From Metabacillus kandeliae (GTDB taxonomy: Bacteria > Bacillota > Bacilli > Bacillales > Bacillaceae), in NCBI RefSeq assembly GCF_021166585.1, contig NZ_JAJOZE010000003.1, positions 186,001-250,000 of the forward strand: a DNA stretch of 64,000 nt, read 5' to 3'. The position numbers and the translations under genes were made by a program. Numbering within the stretch: position 1 is the stretch's first letter; the number at the start of each line of letters is the position of its first letter. The notes under the pieces are model-generated. The model saw only the letters and a program-made list of their open reading frames with translations, was not told where the DNA came from and did no database searches. Below are positions 7,848-16,655 of the stretch, piece after piece.

Positions 7848-8531
7848 TCATGCTTTTTTGATTTCACTCATAAACCGTTCCGTAATCTGCTGCGGACGGG
7901 TAATAGCGCCGCCTACGACCACTGCATGTGCACCGAGTTCCAGAACCCTTGCCGCCATTTCAGGTGTGATCACGTTTCCTTCGGCGATGACGGGAACCTT
8001 TACCTGCTTTAGAACGTCTTTCAGGAATTGAAAATCATCGTGATACAGCCTTTTTTCTGCTGTTTCTGCTGTGTAGCCGACCATGGTTGTCCCAACGCAG
8101 TCAAAGCCGAGCTTTTCCGCCTGAATGCATTCCTCAAGGGTGGAGCAGTCTGCCATCCATTTCTGCTCTGGAAAGCGTTCTTTCAGCGTTTGCATGAATT
8201 CTGGCAGTTCTATGCCGCCCGGACGGGTTCGGTTTGTCGCATCAACGGCAATGAGGTCTGCTCCGATTTCAGCGATTTCCCGTACTTCCTTTAAGGTTGG
8301 GGTGATGTAGACACTTGATCCCTCGTACTCCCGTTTGATGATGCCGATAACTGGAAGCCCTGTGTATTCTTTGATGGCCTCGATATCTGCTGTGCCATTC
8401 GCCCGGATCCCGCAGGCGCCTCCCTGTTTGGCTGCGTCAGCCATTTTCTTCATGATGTCTGCTCCGTGAAGCGGCTCGTCCGGAAGCGCCTGGCAGGAAA
8501 CGACGAGTCCTCCTTTTATTGTTTCAAGCAT
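7848..8531 (-). CDS. nanE: N-acetylmannosamine-6-phosphate 2-epimerase
   Basis: TIM-barrel epimerase converting ManNAc-6-phosphate to GlcNAc-6-phosphate, the entry step to amino-sugar catabolism. Diagnostic segments are GGLVVSCQA at the start, GACGIRANG, DLIAVDAT, MADCSTLEE and VIAEGNV. 227 residues, normal for NanE. The ATG at 8531 has GGAGG 6 bases upstream and overlaps the DUF4127 stop by 8 bases, so translation is probably coupled. It is the last gene of a long mannoside-type operon. No nanA lyase is present, so sialic acid is not the obvious substrate; the ROK domain two genes upstream of DUF4127 could supply the phosphorylated sugar. Confidence 0.92.
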   Translation of the reverse strand: MLETIKGGLVVSCQALPDEPLHGADIMKKMADAAKQGGACGIRANGTADIEAIKEYTGLPVIGIIKREYEGSSVYITPTLKEVREIAEIGADLIAVDATNRTRPGGIELPEFMQTLKERFPEQKWMADCSTLEECIQAEKLGFDCVGTTMVGYTAETAEKRLYHDDFQFLKDVLKQVKVPVIAEGNVITPEMAARVLELGAHAVVVGGAITRPQQITERFMSEIKKA

Positions 8532-10059
8532 GGTGATCCTCCTTTTGTGCAATTTCTACTAGGATGCCTGTTTCAAACATTCTGTTCCAAGGGGCATAGG
8601 TTTCAAGCTTACTAATCTCTAAATCTTGGAAGCTCTTTAGGATAGTTCCGCGGAAATGCTTCAGCAGCTGTCTGTCCCGCTCCTTATTTACTTCATCCGC
8701 TTTGTCATGCAGATTGAAGTAATCCAGTCCTCTTTCCGGCAAGAAGTCTTCTGTCATCTTCATTTTGATTTCTGCTTGATAAAAATAGTCATCGAGCAGA
8801 TGATAAATTAGATTTTCCTTGATCTTGTCCCCTTTGCCATTCAAGGCGATGACTCCCTGGCAAATTGTCGTCCCCAGTGTATTGCAGTTCGTGTTCCATC
8901 CTTTATAAGAAACAAGCTGATCCAGAAACTGCTCTTCGTCAAGCATGGTAATCCATTCCCTGTCGCCGCCGTTAGCAAAAGCCGCATCAGCTGCAGCGAC
9001 CTTTTTTCCTTTTTGGAGAAGTGACTTGATCTGATCTGTGAAAAAGACGAGATTCCGGAAGCTTGAATAAGTGATGTCCCGGGTATCCTGCTCCCAGGAT
9101 TCCTGCATGATTCTCCCTGGTACATTGTAGGCGAGCACCAAATCGGCATTTTCTTCAGAATCCGTCAGTTCGCAGCCAGCCGCAAGCACATGCGCCTTAA
9201 GGCTTTCGGCAAAAGGGCGGTCCTCGTACATTGGAACAAGCTGCGGGCCGAGCGTGCTGCTCCAGACAGGGAAAATCTTCGGCCTGATGCCTTTCCATTC
9301 GCAGTATGCGCGGGAAAGAAGCGTTGCTCCCGCCTCATCAGCGCCCGGATACATGTGGACCTTTTGCTGAAGCCGCAATTCTGCCCGCTTTCTTACCGCT
9401 TTTTGCTGATCCATCGCTGTATAGCCGAATTCCGCACTGTCATCCTGAGGGATGGCTAAAAAGGTGAAGACTCCTTCTTTCGCGAGCTCAAGCATCTGAA
9501 GGTTCATGGAGGCGTTAAAAGCCCTTCTCGTTTCATAGTCTTCTATGTATTCCTTTGGCAGCTGCTGCTGAATTTCTTCCAGCTTTTCTGCCTCTTCTTC
9601 TGATAAATCTTCTCTTGATGCTTTATCCATTAAGTAAGCGCGAAGAAAAATCTCTCTTCCCCACTGTTCATAGTAATCCGGTTCCTCGTCACTTGATGAG
9701 TACTTTGGCGTTCTCATGATTAGGTGAAAAGCATAGATGGGGAGCTCAGGATACGCTTGACGCAGGGAGCGGAGCCGTTCTGTCCATCTCTCCGCCGCTT
9801 CTTCCTTCAAATGATGAAGCCGGGAAGGCAGCAGCCCGCCATAGATGAGCATATCAAGGCTTAAAATCAGAGCATCCGCTGATTGGGCTTCCTCTTCTAT
9901 CCACTTCCAAAGCTGCTCTTGATCAGCGGCTATCTTCTTTCTTCCGAGCCATTCCCTCTTTGGCAAGAGTAGAGAGATCTCCTTGGAGGAGCCGGCAATG
10001 CGCTCTACAACATCAGTGTTGCACGGGCGTTCATCCAGCGGCAGATAAAGCATCTTCAT
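8524..10059 (-). CDS. DUF4127 family protein, 511 aa
   Basis: Begins MKMLYLPLDERPCN, the signature opening of DUF4127, and runs the full family length. Conserved features include LILSLDMLIYGGLLPSR, FHLIMRTPKYSS, a cluster QDDSAEFGYTA and PGADEAGATLLSRAY. No signal peptide, so cytoplasmic. The acidic conserved clusters and position between an esterase and NanE suggest a sugar-active enzyme, but the activity is not established. Start overlaps the esterase stop by 4 bases (ATGA) and its stop overlaps nanE, so it is tightly embedded in the operon. Confidence 0.85.
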   Translation of the reverse strand: MKMLYLPLDERPCNTDVVERIAGSSKEISLLLPKREWLGRKKIAADQEQLWKWIEEEAQSADALILSLDMLIYGGLLPSRLHHLKEEAAERWTERLRSLRQAYPELPIYAFHLIMRTPKYSSSDEEPDYYEQWGREIFLRAYLMDKASREDLSEEEAEKLEEIQQQLPKEYIEDYETRRAFNASMNLQMLELAKEGVFTFLAIPQDDSAEFGYTAMDQQKAVRKRAELRLQQKVHMYPGADEAGATLLSRAYCEWKGIRPKIFPVWSSTLGPQLVPMYEDRPFAESLKAHVLAAGCELTDSEENADLVLAYNVPGRIMQESWEQDTRDITYSSFRNLVFFTDQIKSLLQKGKKVAAADAAFANGGDREWITMLDEEQFLDQLVSYKGWNTNCNTLGTTICQGVIALNGKGDKIKENLIYHLLDDYFYQAEIKMKMTEDFLPERGLDYFNLHDKADEVNKERDRQLLKHFRGTILKSFQDLEISKLETYAPWNRMFETGILVEIAQKEDHHA

Positions 10060-11018
10060 ACTGTTTCTCCGAGGACAGAAGCAATAAAAGCTAATTTTTC
10101 TTCTTCATGAAGCGGCGACAGCCCGTGGGCGCATTCCGGGTAAACTTTGATCTCTTTTTTCCCTTCTAGATGGTAATAGAGGGCAAAGCCGGTTGATGGC
10201 GGGCAAATGTTGTCCTCAAGGCCGATGCCAAGCATCACAGGGCAGCTGATCCGGCTCGCGAGATTCATACAATCCACATAGCTGAGTGTTTTGTAGATTA
10301 GTTCCTCTGTTTGATGAAGCGGATCATGCACTTTGAAGTAGTGGTAGATTTCGTTGTATGGTCCTTCTGTTGCGAGCTCTACGGATCTCCTGAAATCAGT
10401 TAAGTAAGGAATATCCGCGCAGGCGAGCAGGAGATCTTTTTGCAACGCTGCGGCAGCAATCGTCAGGGCGCCTCCCTGGCTTCCGCCTTCTGCTATAACG
10501 GCTGTTTTTCCTGATAGTTCTCTGATCACGTCAACGCTTCTGCAGGCATCCATATACACATGGCTGTAGTAGTAGTTGTCAGGGTTTTTGATGCCGAGCG
10601 TCATCCAGCCGGCAGAACCCCCATTTTCATAGGTGTTGGAGTCAGGCGATAGAAGATTTTGTCCCCTTACATCTACTAGTAGAGCCGGAATCCCCTGAAC
10701 GGCATATTTAAAGGCATGGTGCGGCACAAAGCCGTTCCAGTTATAGCCGTGGAACATGACTGCAGCGGGTGCTTCAGCGTTCGTGTGCAGTGGCTTTACA
10801 TAAAGAGCATGGATGCGTGAATTGCGGAAGCCGTCAAAATACAAGTCATAGACTTCTACCCCTGGTACGGCGTAATCCCGCTTTTCAGCTGAAACATTCA
10901 AGGGCATGCCGGCGCTTTCTTCTATTCTGGCATCCCAGAAGGAATCAAAATCCTGCTCCTTTGTTTGCTGCGGTTTGTAGGCTTTCAGCTCGCTGAGCGG
11001 AAGATCATACAGATTCAT
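10056..11018 (-). CDS. Acetyl-xylan-esterase-like deacetylase (AXE1 family), 320 aa
   Basis: Alpha/beta hydrolase of the AXE1/cephalosporin-C deacetylase family, removing acetyl groups from sugar hydroxyls. The triad can be placed at S180 in EGGSQGG, D269 in GIGLEDN and H298 in ECAHGL. GYNWNGFVPH at about 91-100 and DVRGQN at about 116-121 supply the oxyanion region. Length is normal and there is no signal peptide, so it acts on imported oligosaccharides. Located between the ROK-RpiR fusion and DUF4127. It suggests that the operon's substrate carries O-acetyl groups (inference). Confidence 0.9.
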   Translation of the reverse strand: MNLYDLPLSELKAYKPQQTKEQDFDSFWDARIEESAGMPLNVSAEKRDYAVPGVEVYDLYFDGFRNSRIHALYVKPLHTNAEAPAAVMFHGYNWNGFVPHHAFKYAVQGIPALLVDVRGQNLLSPDSNTYENGGSAGWMTLGIKNPDNYYYSHVYMDACRSVDVIRELSGKTAVIAEGGSQGGALTIAAAALQKDLLLACADIPYLTDFRRSVELATEGPYNEIYHYFKVHDPLHQTEELIYKTLSYVDCMNLASRISCPVMLGIGLEDNICPPSTGFALYYHLEGKKEIKVYPECAHGLSPLHEEEKLAFIASVLGETV

Positions 11019-11030
11019 GGTGCTGCCTCC

Positions 11031-12704
11031 TTATGGATTCACTTTTTTCAGCTGCATGTTCTGCAGCTCTTTGAACACAATGTCGAGCAGATAATAGGCT
11101 GACACCTCGCGCAGGGAGCTCGTGCCGCTTTTGATCTCCTCGGCTGCCGGGATCAGCATTGTCAGATCCGCCGCCCTCGCTAACGGAGAATCCTGCTGGC
11201 TTGAGATGGCGATCGTGATACTGCCGCGCGCTTTTGCGGTTTCCAGGATGCCGATAATCTCTTTCGCATAGCCGGTAGAGTTCAGGCCGATCACAACCGT
11301 TTCAGCACTAAGGGTATAGCCTGACATCTCCATTTCATAGCTGTTCGTAAAATAGTCGGCAGGGATGCCGAGCTTCATCAGCTTGTATTTCAGCTGCGAG
11401 GCAACAGTGGCCATTTCTTCTGCACCATAAAGATAAACCTTTTCGGCTGAAAGAAGCTGTGCGGTAAATGCCTGTATGTCATTAAAATCGTAGAGCGAAT
11501 CGCTCTTTTTCAGCATGCTCATATACGTGTGCTTGACCTCTGTCAGGCTGGATGCCTCTGTCTGCTCATACAGTCTTGTACTCACAGTCGCTTCCTTCGC
11601 CATCAGTCTGAGCTTATTGTACGAGCCAAATTCAAGCTTTTGGCAAAAGCGGGTGATCGTTGCTTCTGATACATTGATTTGGCGCGACATTTCTGAAATG
11701 GTTTTGTTCGGAACAGCTTCCAGATTTAAAATGATAAAATTGGCGATGGTTTGCTCCCTGTTCGTCAGCTTGTGCCGGTTAAACTCAATCATCGTTGTAA
11801 TGCTTTTTAGCGGCTTTAGTGACTCCTGCATGAGAAAATGGCGAAGCGCGCCCACCATGCCGGCATCGTTCAGATTCCGCGCAATTTCAATTTTGGTTTT
11901 GCTCAGGATATTCGGGATAATGTCCTTCTTCAGCTGTTCCATAATCAGCGGGTACAAGTATTCCTTCTGCGCCGTGATGCCGCCCCCGATAATAATCATC
12001 TCCGGGTTCATCATGTAGGCGATCGTGGCGATCCCTTTGGACAAATAGTACACCTGCCGCTTGATTTCCTCAGCGCAAATGTCATCCCCGCTTTTTGCAA
12101 GAGCGAAAATTTCTTTTCCATTCAGTTCATGCTCTGGAATGCCCTTTCGCTTCGCCGTGTTTATAATCAACGTTCTCGTTGAAGCAAGCTCCTGAAGCTG
12201 GCTTCCTTCAATTGGAATATAGCCGATTTCGCCGCCGCTGAAGCTGTGGCCGGTATGAAGCTTATTATCCAAGATATAGCTTCCGCCGATCCCTGTGCCG
12301 ACTGTGAGGCAGAAAATGCTTTTCGCATCTTTCCCCGTGCCGATCCAGGATTCAGCAAGCCCGGCGCAGTTTACATCGTTTTCCACTTCAACCGGCAGCT
12401 GAAAGTATTCCTCCAGCTCCTTTTTGAGCTGTGTACCAGTGTAGTCCGGGATGATCGATGGAAGAGCGAAAAGGATGCTTCCCTCTCTTGAGTCAACCTG
12501 GCCTGCCGTACTGATGCAAACCCCGCTGATTTCATGCTTTTTTGTCAGCTCTATCCCATAGGATTTTACCTTTTCCAGAATGGCTGGTCCCCCAAGATAG
12601 GCTTCTGTTTCCTTTTCAAACTTCTCAACAAACGCGCCGTCCTCCGTCAGCACCCCATATTTAATGAGCGTGCCCCCTATATCAAATGCAAGTAACTTTC
12701 TCAT
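11031..12704 (-). CDS. ROK-family sugar kinase fused to RpiR-type HTH-SIS regulator, 557 aa
   Basis: Two proteins in one frame. Residues 1-295 form a complete ROK kinase: FDIGGTLIKYG at 7-17 for phosphate binding, catalytic D110 in VENDVN, and TVGTGIGG at 134-141. The usual CxCGxxGCxE zinc cluster is missing and replaced by GGEIGYIPIEGSQLQELAST. Residues 303-375 are an RpiR N-terminal HTH (NREQTIANFIILN, SEATITRFCQKL) and 405-545 a SIS sugar-phosphate-binding domain. No frameshift separates them. The start overlaps the GH38 stop by 4 bases. Likely phosphorylates a released hexose or ManNAc and regulates the operon in response to the product (inference). Confidence 0.9.
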   Translation of the reverse strand: MRKLLAFDIGGTLIKYGVLTEDGAFVEKFEKETEAYLGGPAILEKVKSYGIELTKKHEISGVCISTAGQVDSREGSILFALPSIIPDYTGTQLKKELEEYFQLPVEVENDVNCAGLAESWIGTGKDAKSIFCLTVGTGIGGSYILDNKLHTGHSFSGGEIGYIPIEGSQLQELASTRTLIINTAKRKGIPEHELNGKEIFALAKSGDDICAEEIKRQVYYLSKGIATIAYMMNPEMIIIGGGITAQKEYLYPLIMEQLKKDIIPNILSKTKIEIARNLNDAGMVGALRHFLMQESLKPLKSITTMIEFNRHKLTNREQTIANFIILNLEAVPNKTISEMSRQINVSEATITRFCQKLEFGSYNKLRLMAKEATVSTRLYEQTEASSLTEVKHTYMSMLKKSDSLYDFNDIQAFTAQLLSAEKVYLYGAEEMATVASQLKYKLMKLGIPADYFTNSYEMEMSGYTLSAETVVIGLNSTGYAKEIIGILETAKARGSITIAISSQQDSPLARAADLTMLIPAAEEIKSGTSSLREVSAYYLLDIVFKELQNMQLKKVNP

Positions 12705-15271
12705 GCTTCCTCACCTTCATTTCCTCTGCCGTTCCTTTTCACCTGGATGGTTTTGATTTCTTTTCCTTTCAGCGTTACGCACAGTGTAGCCGATGCTGGA
12801 TGCTTTTGTAAAACATTTCCTGAAAAATTCACTTCTTCTACGGCAGCTGGCTGAAACCCAAATGCAAGCTTGGCTTCTGCCTCTTCTTCTTTTGGATTAA
12901 ACAGTCTGATCTGAAACGTATCCTCTTCCTTCTGCTGAAAAGAAGAAAATGCGGTTTCTCCTTGGAGGATGCGGAACAGCTGCTGTTCTGCTTTTTTGAC
13001 ACTTGACTGCTGTGTCAGCACCCGGCTTCTTAAGTGCTTGCCATTGTTCAATGAATGATGTCTTTCACCTAAAACCAGGGCATAATGGAATTCATAGGTG
13101 CCGAGGCACTGGGCTCCAGGGGTTTCAAAGCCCGGGCCTGCCCCGTTTCCTCTTGTTCTTAAGTCACGCCGGGACAGCCAGCCGACACTTCGGAGCATGG
13201 TCAAGAGGGCATAATCCTTTCCGTCGATCCTGTCGATTTCTGCTTCCTGCATGCCGCGGTGTATTAGCTGGTGGCTGTTGGCCAGAACCGTTGAATAAGA
13301 GGGGTACTGGTTCATCACAGCTTCTTTGTTTTTTGCTGCATCGAACACTTTCTCGCGGATCGTTTCCCGCTGAATCAAATCGAATGCAGTGTCGGCAAAG
13401 CTGCTGTCTGCATTTCCTGCTGCAAAGCCTACGCGAAGCTTTTGGTCTCTTGCTGTATTTTCAACAGCTGTCCGGAAGGTGATGAGCCGTTCTCCAGCGT
13501 GCAGCGAGACCACTGTTTTGATTTTGTTAATGGTGAAAGCTTCACTTGGGCCTGACCGGTCCTCATTAAGAGAGGCCGGAAGCTCCATTTCATAAAACAG
13601 CTCTGCTGATTGAACCGTCTGGCCTTTATAAACGGCACCTGTTTTGGTCAGCACGGCCTTGGACAATCGGTCATTTACGGGCGGCGAGTAATTATAGGTA
13701 TCACCGGCATCAAGGGAAGAGACGAGAATGTGCTGATCCTCATACACTTCACCTGTTTCTTTATCAGTTATAACGAGACCGTTTTTCCCCCATTCCGCAA
13801 GGTAGAATTCGTTTTCTATCTTATTTTCATTAGAAGCAGCAAGTAGTTCTGCCTGTTCTTTCACACTTCTGATCTCTGCTCTTTTTATTTCGGCTCCGTT
13901 AAACGGAAGCATAAATTTTACGCTGTAAATCGCATACTCGGCATAATGAGGCTCTGCTAAAATATGCCGCAGAAATTCTTCCCTGACATCTCTCTTCATG
14001 ATATCAATGAAAAGCTCTTCTCCGTTATGAAAAAGCTTTATGCTGCCAAGATCCTTTTCAGCCGGGATCCTGATCACTGCCTCGACAGGATAAATCCCTT
14101 CGAAAGGATGATTGTTTACCATGTAAAGATAGGGATTGCCGCCAGCATCGTTTAAGTAGTCAAAAGGATAGGAGCTGTTCAGAGTGTCAGCTGCAAATTG
14201 CTGGATCCCTTTCAGCACTTTTTCCGTTCTCGTTTCCATTTCATTGTGAACCTCATCAATGCTGCAGCCGCAGATGCTGTCATGGGGCTGATTCTTGAGG
14301 ATCAGCTTCCATATATACTGCATCCATTCCTCTGAATCTGTTCCGCCGTTACTCCATACATTGAGGGCCTCCATCACACCGAGCGCTTCATCCTCGCACA
14401 GCTGATTTTGCTGCTTCAAATAGGAGCGGGTGGAAAGGACGCCTGGCAGAATGAAAATCTTGGATGGATCCCGCTGCTCGCCCTTTATCATTGATGCTGG
14501 TTCTTTTCCTTGAAACTCCTTTATATAAGCGGAAAGCAGGGATTCCTGAAACTTAAGTTCCGGCATTTCTTCCTTTAGCTTTTGGATGCGGCTGTTTAAA
14601 TCATGTGCCGTGAAGGTATGATCCGCTCCGTTCATGATCAGGGCGTGGCCGTTTTCCAAATACGGCGCCTTGGCTGTTAGATACGCTTTTGTTTTCTCTA
14701 TGTAATCGCCGTGCTTCAAGAAGGTCTGGTAGTACCCATCTGCTAGCGGAAGCACCAAGGTGAGCACCCGGCGTCCGTCTGGACCCTCCCAGGTGTTCTC
14801 GAAGGAAGAAGAAACGGCGCCGCGCCAGACCAGTGCCTGTTCGATGCCATATCCTTTTAAAATCTGCGGCATTTGGCTTGCATGCCCGAAGGTATCAGGC
14901 AGATAGCCGACAGGGGAAAGGGATCCGAGTTCAGCTGCCTTCTTTATGCCAATTTCAAGGTTTTTCAGCAGGCTTTCACCTGAAACAAGAAACTCATCAG
15001 CCAGCAAGTACCACGGTCCCGACTCCACTTTGCCCATTTTCATAAAGGAAACTAGCTTTTCGAATTCTTCTTTTGAAACGATTTCTTCATAGTCCTCAAG
15101 GATTATGGTCTGCCCGTCGAGGAAGAAGTGCTGGATGCTTCCTTTTTCCAAAAGCTCCTGAACATAACGGAGGCCGTTTCGCAATTTGTACCTGAATTCC
15201 TCGAACGTCTCATACCACTCGCGGTCCCAGTGCGTATGGTTGAGTATGTGCACTTCTTTGATTGATTTCAT
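12701..15271 (-). CDS. GH38 alpha-mannosidase, 856 aa
   Basis: Retaining zinc-dependent alpha-mannosidase. The N-terminus ILNHTHWDREWY supplies the zinc ligands H14 and D16. YLPDTFGHASQMPQIL supplies the nucleophile D126 and conserved H130. SICGCSIDEVHNEM near residues 330-345 gives the later histidine region. The C-terminal half is the usual beta-sandwich. 856 residues is typical for the bacterial cytoplasmic MngB-like branch; no signal peptide. Overlaps the ROK-RpiR start by 4 bases and follows the FAD oxidoreductase by 3. Specificity (alpha-1,2, 1,3, 1,6 or 2-O-glyceryl mannosides) cannot be read. Confidence 0.93.
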   Translation of the reverse strand: MKSIKEVHILNHTHWDREWYETFEEFRYKLRNGLRYVQELLEKGSIQHFFLDGQTIILEDYEEIVSKEEFEKLVSFMKMGKVESGPWYLLADEFLVSGESLLKNLEIGIKKAAELGSLSPVGYLPDTFGHASQMPQILKGYGIEQALVWRGAVSSSFENTWEGPDGRRVLTLVLPLADGYYQTFLKHGDYIEKTKAYLTAKAPYLENGHALIMNGADHTFTAHDLNSRIQKLKEEMPELKFQESLLSAYIKEFQGKEPASMIKGEQRDPSKIFILPGVLSTRSYLKQQNQLCEDEALGVMEALNVWSNGGTDSEEWMQYIWKLILKNQPHDSICGCSIDEVHNEMETRTEKVLKGIQQFAADTLNSSYPFDYLNDAGGNPYLYMVNNHPFEGIYPVEAVIRIPAEKDLGSIKLFHNGEELFIDIMKRDVREEFLRHILAEPHYAEYAIYSVKFMLPFNGAEIKRAEIRSVKEQAELLAASNENKIENEFYLAEWGKNGLVITDKETGEVYEDQHILVSSLDAGDTYNYSPPVNDRLSKAVLTKTGAVYKGQTVQSAELFYEMELPASLNEDRSGPSEAFTINKIKTVVSLHAGERLITFRTAVENTARDQKLRVGFAAGNADSSFADTAFDLIQRETIREKVFDAAKNKEAVMNQYPSYSTVLANSHQLIHRGMQEAEIDRIDGKDYALLTMLRSVGWLSRRDLRTRGNGAGPGFETPGAQCLGTYEFHYALVLGERHHSLNNGKHLRSRVLTQQSSVKKAEQQLFRILQGETAFSSFQQKEEDTFQIRLFNPKEEEAEAKLAFGFQPAAVEEVNFSGNVLQKHPASATLCVTLKGKEIKTIQVKRNGRGNEGEEA

Positions 15272-15274
15272 CCG

Positions 15275-16627
15275 TTATCCCTCCGTCATCCCTAAATGCT
15301 GTCTGATCACCGCTCCGTCCAATTCATTCAGCGGGATGCCCTGCTTCACTGAATAGGCGCAGGCTATTCCGGCTGCTTCTGCCATATCGCGCACGGTCGG
15401 CTGTATTCTGAGTGAGGCCTGCATGAGAAAGGTGCTGGAAATATGGCGGCCGGCGGCGATCAAGTTCGCTGCCTCATGCGTGACAAGCGACCGGTAAGGA
15501 ATCTCGTAATATTCGCCCTTTGAGAGCTTCGCTTCTGCTGCCTCTTCCTTTGTTACGCTGTGAACATCAATATACCAGTCGCCTCTTGCAATACCGTCTG
15601 CAAAACGGGCGCGTTTGACATAGTCGTTCTCTGTGAGCACATATTTCCCTTTGATCCGGTACGATTCTCTAATGCCGAGCTGTGAGGCTTCTTTTAATAG
15701 AAAGGAATGCTCGAAGCCGGGCAGATACCGCGGCAAAAACCCCGTCAGCCTGCGGATCATTTCGCGGCCTTTTGTCACAGCTTTTGATCTGAGAATAGGG
15801 CTTGTTGTGCTGCCGATTCCCGGGATGTGCGGACAGTTAAAGGACATCACACCAGGCTTTCCCGGCTGGGTAAAGGCTTGAAAATAGCGGAGATCCTCTT
15901 CTTTTAAATCCCCATTTTCAAACCCCTTTTGAAACAGCGGCTCCAGCACATGGCCTTTCCCAGGCACCATCGCAATTTCGAAAAAATTCTGATTGTCTAT
16001 TTGGCAGAAGTTATCATTTTGCGACTTCATAAATGCTCTGAGCGCCTGTATATCGATCCCGCCCATTTCAAAGCGGAAGGAGATCTGCTGATTCTCTCCG
16101 TTGTGATTGCCTGATTGGAAAGGAACGCCTGCAGACCTTGCGAGAACTGCATCAGCGGAAGCATCGATAAACGTTTTGGCTTTTACAGCTGCCAGTCCCT
16201 GGCACGTGTTGATGACCACATGTGTGAGGCAGCCCTTCTCCATCAGGCAGTCAATCACGTTCGCATCATATAAAAGGAAGCCGCCGCGCTCGATGATCAG
16301 CTGCTCGAGCACATAGCTCAGCGCCTCTGTATTAAACCAGCTGCAGGCTGTCGTTCCGTCGCTTGTCTCAATGTTTTCTTTGGCCAGCCGTTCTGTAATC
16401 AGCGTATTAACCTTCTGCTTTTTCACATGAGTCGGCATCATTGGTGAGACGAGTGCGTTTGTCTGAGTGCCACCAAGTGCATTGGTTTTTTCAATTACTA
16501 CTGTGCTGATGCCTTCTTCCAGTGCTGAAATGGCTGCCGCCGCACCGCCTGTTCCGCCGCCGATAATGGCACAGTCTGTTTCATAGAGAACCGGCAGGCT
16601 CCTGCCGAAAAAGGAGATCGTTTCCAC
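15275..16627 (-). CDS. FAD-dependent oxidoreductase (FAD_oxidored family), 450 aa
   Basis: Flavoprotein with the dinucleotide-binding motif DCAIIGGGTGGAAAA near residues 17-31, then VVIEKTNALGGTQTNAL. The C-terminal part ends RIQPTVRDMAEAAGIACAY, the FAD-contact segment found in this family. GTG at 16627 was chosen because AGAGGGTGG lies just upstream and it leaves a 28-base gap after the permease; a longer frame would overlap that gene. These proteins recur in glycan-utilisation clusters, where their chemistry is mostly unproven; sugar oxidation is a guess. No membrane anchor is seen, so it is probably cytoplasmic. Confidence 0.85.
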   Translation of the reverse strand: METISFFGRSLPVLYETDCAIIGGGTGGAAAAISALEEGISTVVIEKTNALGGTQTNALVSPMMPTHVKKQKVNTLITERLAKENIETSDGTTACSWFNTEALSYVLEQLIIERGGFLLYDANVIDCLMEKGCLTHVVINTCQGLAAVKAKTFIDASADAVLARSAGVPFQSGNHNGENQQISFRFEMGGIDIQALRAFMKSQNDNFCQIDNQNFFEIAMVPGKGHVLEPLFQKGFENGDLKEEDLRYFQAFTQPGKPGVMSFNCPHIPGIGSTTSPILRSKAVTKGREMIRRLTGFLPRYLPGFEHSFLLKEASQLGIRESYRIKGKYVLTENDYVKRARFADGIARGDWYIDVHSVTKEEAAEAKLSKGEYYEIPYRSLVTHEAANLIAAGRHISSTFLMQASLRIQPTVRDMAEAAGIACAYSVKQGIPLNELDGAVIRQHLGMTEG

Positions 16628-16655
16628 TGCTTCCACCCTCTTATGTATCGTATTG

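Noticed and set aside
7848-8531. Sialic acid (nan) operon
   Set aside because: NanE is present but nanA lyase, sialidase and a sialic transporter are absent; mannosidases dominate the locus.
11031-12704. Two separate genes joined by a missed stop
   Set aside because: No internal ribosome binding site plus start at the domain border and a continuous frame through a plausible linker; treated as a true fusion.
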